Shown here: positions 1-6,934 of the stretch, piece by piece
How the letters are laid out: the number at the start of each line of letters is the position of its first letter
How positions within the stretch are numbered: the first letter of the stretch is position 1
NCBI GenBank assembly: GCA_023392995.1
Contig: JAEWMZ010000094.1
Location: 1-33,023, forward strand
Length of the DNA stretch: 33,023 nt
Source of the DNA: Bacillota bacterium
GTDB taxonomy: Bacteria > Bacillota > Clostridia > Lachnospirales > Lachnospiraceae
Direction: 5' to 3'
The notes under the pieces: model-generated
Database searches by the model: none
Seen by the model: only the letters and a program-made list of their open reading frames with translations
What the model was told of the DNA's origin: nothing
Position numbers and translations under genes: made by a program

Positions 1-2
1 AA

Positions 3-80
3 GGATGCATTGCCAAGGGCTATGCAAAAAACAAACAGCATAACCTGATGGTATATAATTTCCAGCATGGAATATACTAG
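3..80 (+). CDS. 3' end of an unidentified protein (partial)
   Basis: An open frame enters from the left edge and stops with TAG at 78-80. The visible 25 residues include AKGYAKNKQHNLMVYNFQHG. An intrinsic terminator starts only 10 nt after the stop, which is what a genuine gene end would look like. The other two forward frames stop at 42-43 and 48. I do not recognise the protein, and the fragment is too short to exclude chance. Confidence 0.45.
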   Translation, partial: GCIAKGYAKNKQHNLMVYNFQHGIY

Positions 81-90
81 ATTTGGATTT

Positions 91-123
91 AAAAAGTTAT
101 TACCAATATGGTAATAACTTTTT
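91..123 (+). terminator. Intrinsic terminator of the upstream gene
   Basis: A perfect 14-bp stem (91-104 with 110-123) encloses a 5-nt loop, AATAT. The right arm ends in TTTTT, giving a classic Rho-independent terminator on the plus strand. The left arm begins with AAAAA, so it could also stop transcription from the opposite side. Confidence 0.85.
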
Positions 124-523
124 GTGTTGATTAGCTTGTCCTAATTTAAGGTTTATTCGGTCAGTTTTATTAAGAATTTTTTCAGAAGTATAATAAAATA
201 TATGAATGTTTTTTTCTGAGAAGTCATTGCGAGGTCATCACTGTTTTTTTGATATTATTTTCTGATGCGGCTGATTTATTATACCAAGTAGAATGGATTA
301 GAAGCTTGGGTTGTTGTAGTTCATCAATATGCCTCTCAATTTAAAATAGTGCAAATAATAGTAAATTACTGTTTTATGGTTTCTTAGCAGGGCAATATTT
401 TCAGTATTTGTAATTTACTTCGTGTAATCGATTGAAAATTGAGAAAAAATGAGAAAAAGAGAGTAAATAAAAGGTTGAATTAGAAATTATTAAATTTGCA
501 GCGGAATAGTGGAAGAAATGAGG
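124..523. other. AT-rich intergenic stretch without a recognisable gene
   Basis: Four hundred bases of AT-rich DNA lie between the first terminator and the groES promoter. All frames are interrupted frequently and I see no tRNA-like fold, long palindrome or known riboswitch core. The distance suggests a long insulated groESL control region. Confidence 0.5.
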
Positions 524-552
524 TTGCAATCTAAAAGCAAATTTACTAATAT
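524..552 (+). promoter_or_regulatory. groESL promoter (sigma-A type)
   Basis: TTGCAA (524-529) and TAATAT (547-552) are separated by exactly 17 nt, close to the vegetative consensus. Transcription would start near 559-560, immediately before the CIRCE repeat, the usual arrangement for HrcA-repressed operons. Confidence 0.8.
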
Positions 553-564
553 ATTAATCAGTAG

Positions 565-591
565 TTAGCACTCAACACAGTGGAGTGCTAA
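565..591. promoter_or_regulatory. CIRCE operator (HrcA binding site)
   Basis: TTAGCACTC (565-573), a 9-nt spacer, and GAGTGCTAA (583-591) form a perfect CIRCE inverted repeat. CIRCE is the HrcA repressor site of Firmicutes heat-shock operons. It sits at the predicted start of transcription and in the groES 5' leader, so it should block initiation until heat inactivates HrcA. hrcA itself is not in the window. Confidence 0.97.
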
Positions 592-628
592 TAATTCAGA
601 ATTAACAATATTGAAGGAGGAATATGAA

Positions 629-916
629 ATGAAACTTGTACCATTAGGAGATAAGGTAGTTTTAAAACAATTAGTCGCTGAAGAGACAACAAAATCAGGC
701 ATCGTATTACCTGGTCAAGCAAAGGAAAAGCCTCAGCAGGCAGAAGTAATTGCTGTTGGTCCCGGAGGAATGGTTGAAGGTAAAGAAGTTGTGATGCAGG
801 TTAAGGTAGGCGATAAGGTTATCTATTCCAAATATGCAGGAACCGAAGTAAAGCTTGGAGATGATGAATTCATCATTGTTAAGCAAAATGATATCGTTGC
901 GGTTGTTGAAGACTAA
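629..916 (+). CDS. groES: Co-chaperonin GroES (Hsp10)
   Basis: A 95-residue protein, normal for GroES, which caps the GroEL ring and helps enclose folding substrates in the cytoplasm. It begins MKLVPLGDKVVLKQL and shows the family pattern: a mobile-loop segment around TKSGIVLPGQAKEKPQ, then AEVIAVGPGG, GDKVIYSKYAGTEVK and a C-terminal IVAVVED. I start it at the ATG at 629. AAGGAGG (614-620) lies 8 nt before it, whereas the upstream in-frame TTG at 611 would place the ribosome site inside the gene. It is the first gene of the groESL operon, 127 nt before groEL, under CIRCE control. Confidence 0.97.
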   Translation: MKLVPLGDKVVLKQLVAEETTKSGIVLPGQAKEKPQQAEVIAVGPGGMVEGKEVVMQVKVGDKVIYSKYAGTEVKLGDDEFIIVKQNDIVAVVED

Positions 917-1043
917 TGATGTTATAGTCTAAAAATTACAAAGTCATATATTGATACTGTCAATGATACAGTCTTATAAAAAGAGACTTATGAAGCGGAA
1001 CACCTATGAACTAAAAGACTAATTAAAAGGAGAGATTAAAGCT

Positions 1044-2666
1044 ATGGCAAAAGAAATTAAGTATGGCGCAGAGGCAAGAGCAGCCCTTGAAATTGGCGTT
1101 AATAAATTGGCAAATACAGTAAAAGTTACACTTGGACCTAAGGGAAGAAATGTTGTACTAGACAAATCCTTCGGAGCTCCATTAATCACCAACGATGGTG
1201 TTACCATTGCAAAGGAAATTGAGTTAGAAGATGCCTTTGAAAACATGGGCGCACAACTTGTAAAAGAAGTTGCTACAAAGACAAATGACGTAGCAGGTGA
1301 TGGAACAACAACCGCTACTGTATTAGCTCAGGCAATGATTGCAGAAGGTATTAAGAACCTTGCAGCTGGTGCTAACCCAATCATCTTAAGAAAAGGTATG
1401 AAGAAAGCAACTGAAGTTGCTGTAGATTCCGTATTAAAGATGAGCTCCAAATTAACAGGAAAAGAGCAGATCGCAAGAGTTGCAGCAATCTCCGCAGGTG
1501 ATGACGAGGTAGGTCAGTTAGTTGCTGATGCAATGGAGAAGGTATCCAATGACGGTGTTATTACCATTGAAGAATCCAAGACAATGAAGACAGAGCTTGA
1601 GCTGGTGGAAGGTATGCAGTTTGACCGTGGCTACATCTCAGCCTATATGTGTACTGACATGGATAAGATGGAAGCTAACCTTGACAATCCATATATCTTA
1701 ATCACAGATAAGAAGATCTCCAATATCCAGGAAATTCTTCCTGTATTAGAGCAGATCGTTCAGACTGGTGCAAGATTATTAATTATAGCTGAGGATGTGG
1801 AAGGCGAAGCTCTTACCACCTTAGTACTGAATAAATTAAGAGGTACCTTTACTGTTGTTGCTGTTAAGGCTCCTGGCTATGGCGACAGAAGAAAGGCAAT
1901 GCTTCAGGATATCGCTATCTTAACAGGCGGTACTGTAATTACAGATGAACTGGGACTTGATCTGAAGGAAGCAACCTTAGAGCAGTTAGGCCGTGCAAAA
2001 TCTGTTAAAATCCAAAAAGAGAATACCATCATTGTTGATGGCGAAGGCAAGAAGGCTGAGATCGATGCAAGAATTAACCAAATCAAAGCTCAGATCGAAG
2101 AAACCACTTCAGAATTTGATAAAGAAAAGTTACAGGAAAGACTTGCTAAGCTTGCAGGTGGTGTAGCTGTAATCAGAGTTGGTGCTGCAACTGAGACAGA
2201 GATGAAAGAGAATAAGCTTCGTATGGAAGATGCTCTTGCAGCAACCAGAGCAGCAGTAGAAGAAGGTATTGTAGCAGGCGGTGGTTCTGCATACATTCAC
2301 GCTTCCAAGGAAGTTGCTAAATTAGCTGAGACATTGGTTGGAGATGAAAAGACTGGTGCTAATATTATCTTAAAAGCACTGGAAGCTCCTTTATTCAGCA
2401 TTGTATATAACGCTGGTTTGGAAGGCTCAGTCGTGATCAGCAAAGTGAAAGAAAGTGATGCTGGTGTTGGATATAATGTTCTTACCGAAGAATACGTTGA
2501 TATGGTAAAAGCTGGTATCCTTGATCCGGCTAAGGTTACAAGAAGTGCACTTCAGAATGCGACTAGTGTTGCATCTACTTTATTAACAACAGAATCTGTT
2601 GTTGCTAATATTAAGTCCAATGAACCGGCTATGCCAGCTGGAGCACCTGGAATGGGTATGATGTAA
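1044..2666 (+). CDS. groEL: Chaperonin GroEL (Hsp60)
   Basis: A full-length 540-residue chaperonin subunit that forms the double seven-membered ring in which ATP drives protein folding. Diagnostic segments are the N-terminal MAKEIKYGAEAR, KVTLGPKGRNVV, the nucleotide-binding AGDGTTTATVLAQ (about residues 84-96), EGMQFDRGYISAYM in the apical domain, and the Gly/Met-rich tail ending GMGMM. A ribosome site (AAAAGGAGAG, 1025-1034) precedes the ATG. It follows groES without a promoter I can see, so it is probably cotranscribed and controlled by HrcA through the same CIRCE. No frame damage is visible. Confidence 0.98.
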   Translation: MAKEIKYGAEARAALEIGVNKLANTVKVTLGPKGRNVVLDKSFGAPLITNDGVTIAKEIELEDAFENMGAQLVKEVATKTNDVAGDGTTTATVLAQAMIAEGIKNLAAGANPIILRKGMKKATEVAVDSVLKMSSKLTGKEQIARVAAISAGDDEVGQLVADAMEKVSNDGVITIEESKTMKTELELVEGMQFDRGYISAYMCTDMDKMEANLDNPYILITDKKISNIQEILPVLEQIVQTGARLLIIAEDVEGEALTTLVLNKLRGTFTVVAVKAPGYGDRRKAMLQDIAILTGGTVITDELGLDLKEATLEQLGRAKSVKIQKENTIIVDGEGKKAEIDARINQIKAQIEETTSEFDKEKLQERLAKLAGGVAVIRVGAATETEMKENKLRMEDALAATRAAVEEGIVAGGGSAYIHASKEVAKLAETLVGDEKTGANIILKALEAPLFSIVYNAGLEGSVVISKVKESDAGVGYNVLTEEYVDMVKAGILDPAKVTRSALQNATSVASTLLTTESVVANIKSNEPAMPAGAPGMGMM

Positions 2667-2706
2667 TTACGGAACCAAATCTGAGTGTTCAAGTATAGGT
2701 AGTGAA

Positions 2707-3042
2707 GAAACTTCGCAGAATTCCAGCTGTGATTTGCTTGTTAAAATCAGTAGGGAACTGCTTTCGAAAACCATCTTCTGTGATATTTACGCAGGCTTCG
2801 ATGATCCTTTGGAATTCACTAATGTATTTTAAATATGGTAAAGCAGAGCCAAACTACGCAAACTCCTCGCTGACGCTCGTCAAACAGGCTGCGTTTGGCT
2901 CTATACCATATCTAAAATACATAAGTGAATTTGCCAATGGATCATAGGCACCAGCTTAAAATATCACAGCGGATGGTTTTTTTCTTTCGGTCGTGAACTG
3001 ATTTTAACAAGCAATGGGTAGGTAGTAGGCTGTGAAGTTTTT
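2707..3042. repeat. Long imperfect inverted repeat after groEL
   Basis: The stretch folds back on itself. The left arm starts GAAACTTCGCAG (2707-2718) and the right arm ends CTGTGAAGTTT (3030-3040). Inner parts match well, for example TTGCTTGTTAAAATCAGT near 2735 against its complement near 2997-3015, and a GTATTTTAAATATGGTA block near 2824-2840 against its near-complement at about 2906-2922. The centre (about 2847-2904) has its own AGCCAAAC / GTTTGGCT stem around a GC-richer loop with CTCGCTGACGCTCGTC. An open frame of 81 codons crosses it but has no protein-like features, so I do not call a gene. Possible origins are a decayed MITE-like insertion or a structured transcript. Confidence 0.75.
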
Positions 3043-3127
3043 GATTCAGATTATGGATTAAGTGCGAAATGCATAACATTTCACATCCTGCCTTGAGTGT
3101 CCTACGGACGAATGTCAGTTAGTATGA

Positions 3128-3227
3128 TTACTTGGAGAAGATGCTGTTAGTTTTTAGACTCTGTCTTATGATAGTCATGGTACACATGTTGCAGGTATTC
3201 TTGTTGATATCAGCAAGGACATTTAGA
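3128..3227 (+). pseudogene. Relic of a subtilisin-like (S8) serine protease
   Basis: One forward frame reads YDSHGTHVAGILVDIS at 3167-3214. SHGTHVAG is the active-site histidine motif of subtilases (subtilisin itself has NSHGTHVAG). The frame is closed by a TAG at 3155-3157, ten bases before the motif, and by TAG at 3224-3226. Neither the Asp nor the Ser block is visible nearby. The simplest reading is a small leftover of a decayed or deleted S8 peptidase gene. Chance is possible, but the motif is eight consecutive residues long. Confidence 0.5.
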
Positions 3228-3256
3228 GACTTGAAATTAATTTGCAAATAAAAAGA

Positions 3257-3285
3257 TTGACAGTCTAATTAGAATCAGCTATCAT
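3257..3285 (+). promoter_or_regulatory. Promoter for the thiT transcript
   Basis: TTGACA (3257-3262), a 17-nt spacer and TATCAT (3280-3285) form a strong sigma-A-type promoter. Transcription would begin near 3292, some 50 nt before the TPP riboswitch. Confidence 0.75.
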
Positions 3286-3344
3286 TAGGCTGCAAATAAA
3301 AATTTTATATGACAGATGGACAGTAGTTAGTTCATTCTGTACTA

Positions 3345-3430
3345 TGCTAGGGGAGCCGAGGCTGAGAGGTGTGATTTTTTTCATACTGACCCTTACTACT
3401 TGATCCGGATAATACCGGCGGAAGGAAGCA
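3345..3430 (+). promoter_or_regulatory. TPP (thi-box) riboswitch
   Basis: The conserved TPP aptamer blocks are present in order: AGGGGAGCCGAGGCTGAGAGG (from 3349), ACCCTT (3389-3394), then ACTTGATCCGGATAATACCGGC followed by GGAAGGAAGC (3398-3429). The short variable stem between GTGTG and CATAC carries a T-rich loop. The aptamer binds thiamine pyrophosphate and here precedes the thiamine importer thiT, so high TPP should switch import off. Confidence 0.95.
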
Positions 3431-3443
3431 ATCTATCAAGTGG

Positions 3444-3475
3444 CCCCTCCTATGCAATGAAAAGGAGGTTTTTTT
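3444..3475 (+). promoter_or_regulatory. Expression platform: SD-masking hairpin and T-tract before thiT
   Basis: CCTCC (3446-3450) can pair with GGAGG (3464-3468), which is the thiT ribosome site. The GGAGG is followed directly by seven T residues and the ATG, so the hairpin could terminate transcription, hide the SD, or both. The upstream CCCCT (3444-3448) is also complementary to AGGGG (3349-3353) of the aptamer, suggesting an alternative pairing without ligand. The pairing is seen in the sequence; the mechanism is inferred. Confidence 0.7.
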
Positions 3476-4159
3476 ATGTTTCAAAAGGTATTTGATTTCT
3501 TAGTGACAACCGTGAATGAGGGTGGTGACCTCAGCTATTATCCTACTGCGGCTGGTAATGTTGCATTGGTGGTATTAATAGCGCTATTATTCATTGCTAT
3601 GCTGGTAATCAGTGGTACAAGGAATAGGAAGCTGAATGCAAAGCAGCTGGCATTTTCGGCAGTAGCAGTAACACTTGCTGTTATAGCATCCTTATTTACA
3701 GTAGTTCAATTTCCCTTTGGTGGAGAAATTACGCTATTTCGTATGTTCTTTATCTGCCTGATCGGATATCTTTATGGCCCTAAGGTGGGCTTCCTTACGG
3801 GAGTAGCTTATGGGTTCCTGGATCTGATGTTAAAGCCCTATGTAGTGCATCCGGTGCAATTACTGTTAGATTATCCGATTGCCTTTGGGTGTCTCGGACT
3901 GTCCGGATTATTTGCTAAGTCAAAGTATGGTTTAGTAAAAGGATATATCTTTGGTGTCTTTGGACGATATCTGTGCCATGCTATCTCCGGTTTAATTTTC
4001 TTCTCCATCTATGCCGGTTCACAGAACCCAATTATTTATACCGCCGTTTATAATGCAAGTTACATTGTACCGGAAGCAGTTTTAACGTCTGTTCTGCTCT
4101 TCATACCAGCAGTTCAAAAAGGATTGAGCCAAGTAAAAAGAATGACTGTTGAAGGCTAA
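3476..4159 (+). CDS. thiT: Thiamine ECF transporter substrate-binding subunit ThiT
   Basis: A 227-residue integral membrane protein of the ThiT (YuaJ) family, the S-component that captures thiamine and works with a shared ECF energising module (not in this window). Family segments are present: GGEITLFRMFFICLIGYLYG, HPVQLLLDYPIAFGCLG, FGRYLCHAISGLIFF and YNASYIVPEAVLTS. It is longer than typical ThiT (about 180-190 residues) because of an N-terminal extension with an extra hydrophobic stretch at about residues 24-46. The start is the ATG right after AAAAGGAGG and the T-tract. The TPP riboswitch directly upstream supports the substrate assignment. The next gene follows after 41 nt and may be cotranscribed. 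Confidence 0.92.
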   Translation: MFQKVFDFLVTTVNEGGDLSYYPTAAGNVALVVLIALLFIAMLVISGTRNRKLNAKQLAFSAVAVTLAVIASLFTVVQFPFGGEITLFRMFFICLIGYLYGPKVGFLTGVAYGFLDLMLKPYVVHPVQLLLDYPIAFGCLGLSGLFAKSKYGLVKGYIFGVFGRYLCHAISGLIFFSIYAGSQNPIIYTAVYNASYIVPEAVLTSVLLFIPAVQKGLSQVKRMTVEG

Positions 4160-4200
4160 GCATAAGATAGGTAATAAACGCCAAAAAGCAGGGACTAATC

Positions 4201-5088
4201 TTGAAATCGAAACTATGCTTTTGTCTAGCCAGTTATATATTCCTGATAGGTGCAGTAATCATTACTTATCATTTTAGGCAGCCACCGGCTTCTGAGCAGA
4301 CAGAACCCTCCTGGAAGGAGTACCGTAATATAGAGAAGCTTGTACTAGCTGAGAATGAGCAGGCAAGAGAAGCCGAGGACAGCAGTGAAGCGGCTTCGGA
4401 TAAAATTCCGGGCTATTCAAAGATGTTCCCGGAGCTGTATACAGAATACGTCATGCCAAATCCAGTGGATAAGAACAAAAAGATAGCATATCTATCCTTC
4501 GACGACGGTCCAAGTGAAAATACATATAAGGTACTCGACATTCTGCAAAAATATGATGCAACAGCCACCTTTTTCCTGGTTGGAAGTGCAATCAATGAGA
4601 AGAGTGAAGGCTGTTTAATACGAATGGTAAATGAAGGGCATACCATGGGAATACATACCTATTCTCATATGTGCGATGAGATATACTGTTCCGTTGAACG
4701 CTACTTGGATGATTTTAATATTGTCTATGAGCAAATTTATGATATCACCGGGAAAAGAGTCAATCTCTATCGGTTTCCCTGGGGCAGCAATAATACTTAT
4801 AGCAGGCATATTAAAAACTCGTTAGTTGATGAGATGAAACGAAGGGGTTTTACCTACTATGATTGGAATGTAGATTCAAGTGATTCCAATGGAAGGCCTT
4901 CCTCCGCTACCATCCTTCGTAATATAAAAAGAGAACTCAAGGGTCAGACGCAGCCCATCCTATTAATGCATGACTCCAGTATCAATGATAATACAATAAA
5001 GTTATTGCCTTATGTTATAGAAATGCTTCAGAATATGGGCTATGAATTTGATACTCTGGATCACCGGGAACCCTATCAATTTCCATAA
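4201..5088 (+). CDS. Membrane-anchored polysaccharide deacetylase (NodB family)
   Basis: A 295-residue protein with an N-terminal hydrophobic segment (about residues 5-23, signal anchor) followed by a low-complexity linker and a NodB homology domain (about 93-290). The carbohydrate esterase 4 motifs are visible: SFDDGP (99-104, catalytic and metal Asp), HTYSH (152-156, metal His pair), RFPWG (191-195), a DWNVDSSD block and LLMHDS near the end. Such enzymes remove N-acetyl groups from peptidoglycan or similar polymers outside the membrane (PgdA/PdaA-like); the exact substrate cannot be told. The start is a TTG at 4201 with a modest ribosome site (GCAGGGAC); it is needed to include the membrane anchor. 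Confidence 0.87.
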   Translation: MKSKLCFCLASYIFLIGAVIITYHFRQPPASEQTEPSWKEYRNIEKLVLAENEQAREAEDSSEAASDKIPGYSKMFPELYTEYVMPNPVDKNKKIAYLSFDDGPSENTYKVLDILQKYDATATFFLVGSAINEKSEGCLIRMVNEGHTMGIHTYSHMCDEIYCSVERYLDDFNIVYEQIYDITGKRVNLYRFPWGSNNTYSRHIKNSLVDEMKRRGFTYYDWNVDSSDSNGRPSSATILRNIKRELKGQTQPILLMHDSSINDNTIKLLPYVIEMLQNMGYEFDTLDHREPYQFP

Positions 5089-5107
5089 GAGAAAGAAAAA
5101 GATAATA

Positions 5108-5250
5108 GGCAACTGTGAAACAATATAATTTTTAATTGTATACATAACTATACTGTTTCTTCACGGGGGCGCTTCCTTTGGGATTAGCTTCCTCTTCGAA
5201 GCAGTCTATGTTATATACAATTGCTTTATTTCCTGAGTTTCGTAATCACC
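5108..5250 (-). repeat. Palindromic repeat family, copy 1 (reverse orientation)
   Basis: A 143-bp element starting GGCAACTGTGAAAC and ending GTTTCGTAATCACC, so its ends are imperfect inverted repeats. Taking copies 3-5 as forward, this copy is reversed: its core reads GCTTCCTTTGGGATTAGCTTC. It carries the CACGGGGGCGC core variant also seen (as complement) in copy 5. Unlike the other copies it lies between convergent genes, 19 nt after the deacetylase stop, where it might act as a terminator. Confidence 0.85.
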
Positions 5251-5270
5251 AAAAGAAAAAGATAAAATTA

Positions 5271-5417
5271 GAAGGAGTCTGAGGTTACTCCCAATAATAC
5301 AGTGCGTGACGGACACCCCTATTTTTGTATGACATGAGCGTATATTGATACGACTATGCCATACAAATGTGGTAGTGTCCGTTAGCCTGTGTTAGGGAAA
5401 AATCCTCAGACTCCTTC
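5271..5417. repeat. 147-bp palindromic element with perfect 14-bp ends
   Basis: GAAGGAGTCTGAGG (5271-5284) is repeated perfectly inverted at 5404-5417. Inside, GGACAC (5310-5315) faces GTGTCC (5375-5380), and TTTGTATGACAT faces ATGCCATACAAA, so most of the element folds into one long broken hairpin. The sequence is unrelated to the five-copy family although the length is nearly the same. Only one copy is in this window. It lies between convergent genes and could also serve as a terminator. Confidence 0.75.
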
Positions 5418-5620
5418 CGAATTTGCGAATCAGGCTGTAACATATCTCTTTCTCCATATCAAGAAACAGTAGGCCATGGTTAGACTCATGTAACGCAGCT
5501 ATTTTATACAATAATGCTGATTAGCATTAGCTGTATACATACGGCGTATCAAGAGCAGGGCAAAAGCGCTTTCACTGCCGTATTAATACTATGCTGATCC
5601 AAGCGGAAAGCGTTCGCTGC
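5418..5620. other. Intergenic tail 3' of the sleC-like pair
   Basis: No gene is visible. ATACGGC (5539-5545) and GCCGTAT (5577-5583) form an inverted repeat around an inner AAAGCGCTTT palindrome, a possible weak 3' structure for the minus-strand transcript. It has no convincing T-tract, so I do not call it a terminator. Confidence 0.4.
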
Positions 5621-6910
5621 TTACAGCTCAGCAATTCTGGATACTGCAACATAGATCGCTGAAATCTTATACCAGGTAGCCAAATCTACAATTCCGTTCG
5701 CCGGCAGATCAAAGGTCTGCTGGAAGGTCTTCACAGCATCAGCAGTCTGTTGATTGTACTGGCCGTTAACTGCGATCTTTGCAATAGCAGGATAAGAATC
5801 TGAGATTCGGTTTAACTGCTCTTGAATCGTTCTTACATTTGCTCCGGAAGAACCAATGGTTAAATTTGACCCCGGCCAGGAAGAGGGGACTCCGGAAACT
5901 TCAGTAGCAGAATTAATGTAGATGGAATTTCCATAAAAATGCCGTAATATCTCAATTGCGCTGCGTCCTTGATCTCCGAGATTCTTAGAACCCCACTGCG
6001 TCATCCAATTAGGGCATTGAACCTTATTCCCATCACAGTATTGGGTTAGTATGGGCTGCTTTACATTGGGTCTTGACAGGTAATTTGTAAAGATTTGATC
6101 TACAATCAGTCCGATATTATCGTAAATATTTCGTCCTGGTATCCACTTGTGGTCGAAGGCGGTCGATGAGGTGATGGTAAAACTATAGCCCTGGTTACGG
6201 TACCATTCGGTATAGACCCGGTTCAAGGTAAAGGAGAGGATTGCCAGTACATTGGCAGTAATGGTTGATTCCGGCCAGGTGGCATAAATCTCACTGGATG
6301 CAACATTCTTGATGTAATCCCGAAAGCGGACATAATGATTCTTGGCAGAGGAGTCCGTCGGAGGGCCATCATGCACGATGACGAACTCAGGAATAACGAC
6401 TTTGTTGAGTACAATTTCGCCGGACTCTGAGGTATCCTTGATTTCGGATTCTGCAATTTTAGGGGGATAGTCCCCATACAGTGTATGAGGAGGAATAACA
6501 AAAACTGAACCAGCTGCATTTTGCTTTTCCAATTCCAGAGAGGTTTCCTGAAGTGCGGTGATATCCGGAAAGATCTCAACATTTTGAATTGCAGTAGGCA
6601 GATAATTAGGTGCGTTTACTTGAATTGCATATTCCGAGTAGGGCTGCTGCATATTCGGTTCCTGGCTATAATCGGGTGAGGGAGCCGTAAGCTCAATCAC
6701 TTCGGTAATACCTGATTCATTTGTTGTAAGCTGCTCCCTTATCACATCCGGCACGGAAGGAGAGGTGACGATAACGGTTGCATTTGCAATAGGAGCCAGT
6801 CCGGCGGTTGTGATTCTTACCCTAAGCCTTCCGAGAGACTGCGTTCCCATTTGCGCAGGGTAAACTCGAATCGGGCTATTCCATGGAAAATGTTTATATG
6901 GAGTACTCAT
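5621..6910 (-). CDS. SleC-like spore cortex-lytic protein, downstream paralogue
   Basis: A protein of 429 residues (434 if the ATG at 6925 is used). It has the SleC layout: an N-terminal Ig/carboxypeptidase-regulatory-like region (SLGRLRVRITTAG and following), a linker with PHTLYGDYPPKI, a SpoIID-like lytic domain with the expected Glu in YIKNVASSEIYATWP, and a C-terminal peptidoglycan-binding domain (GSSGANVRTIQEQLN to VDLATWYK). SleC degrades spore cortex during germination after its pro-region is removed. I prefer the ATG at 6910 because AATGAGG lies 9 nt before it, as in the paralogue; 6925 has only an A-rich leader. It follows its paralogue by 24 nt, evidently a tandem duplication in one operon. 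No signal peptide is evident. Confidence 0.82.
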   Translation of the reverse strand: MSTPYKHFPWNSPIRVYPAQMGTQSLGRLRVRITTAGLAPIANATVIVTSPSVPDVIREQLTTNESGITEVIELTAPSPDYSQEPNMQQPYSEYAIQVNAPNYLPTAIQNVEIFPDITALQETSLELEKQNAAGSVFVIPPHTLYGDYPPKIAESEIKDTSESGEIVLNKVVIPEFVIVHDGPPTDSSAKNHYVRFRDYIKNVASSEIYATWPESTITANVLAILSFTLNRVYTEWYRNQGYSFTITSSTAFDHKWIPGRNIYDNIGLIVDQIFTNYLSRPNVKQPILTQYCDGNKVQCPNWMTQWGSKNLGDQGRSAIEILRHFYGNSIYINSATEVSGVPSSWPGSNLTIGSSGANVRTIQEQLNRISDSYPAIAKIAVNGQYNQQTADAVKTFQQTFDLPANGIVDLATWYKISAIYVAVSRIAEL

Positions 6911-6934
6911 AGCGCTTTGCCTCATTTCTTTCTT

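Noticed and set aside
611..628. TTG-initiated N-terminal extension of groES
   Set aside because: The TTG overlaps the AAGGAGG ribosome site; the ATG at 629 gives the standard GroES N-terminus.
2702..2947. Open frame of 81 codons on the plus strand after groEL
   Set aside because: It lies wholly within the inverted repeat, starts at a GTG without a ribosome site, and its product has no domain-like composition.
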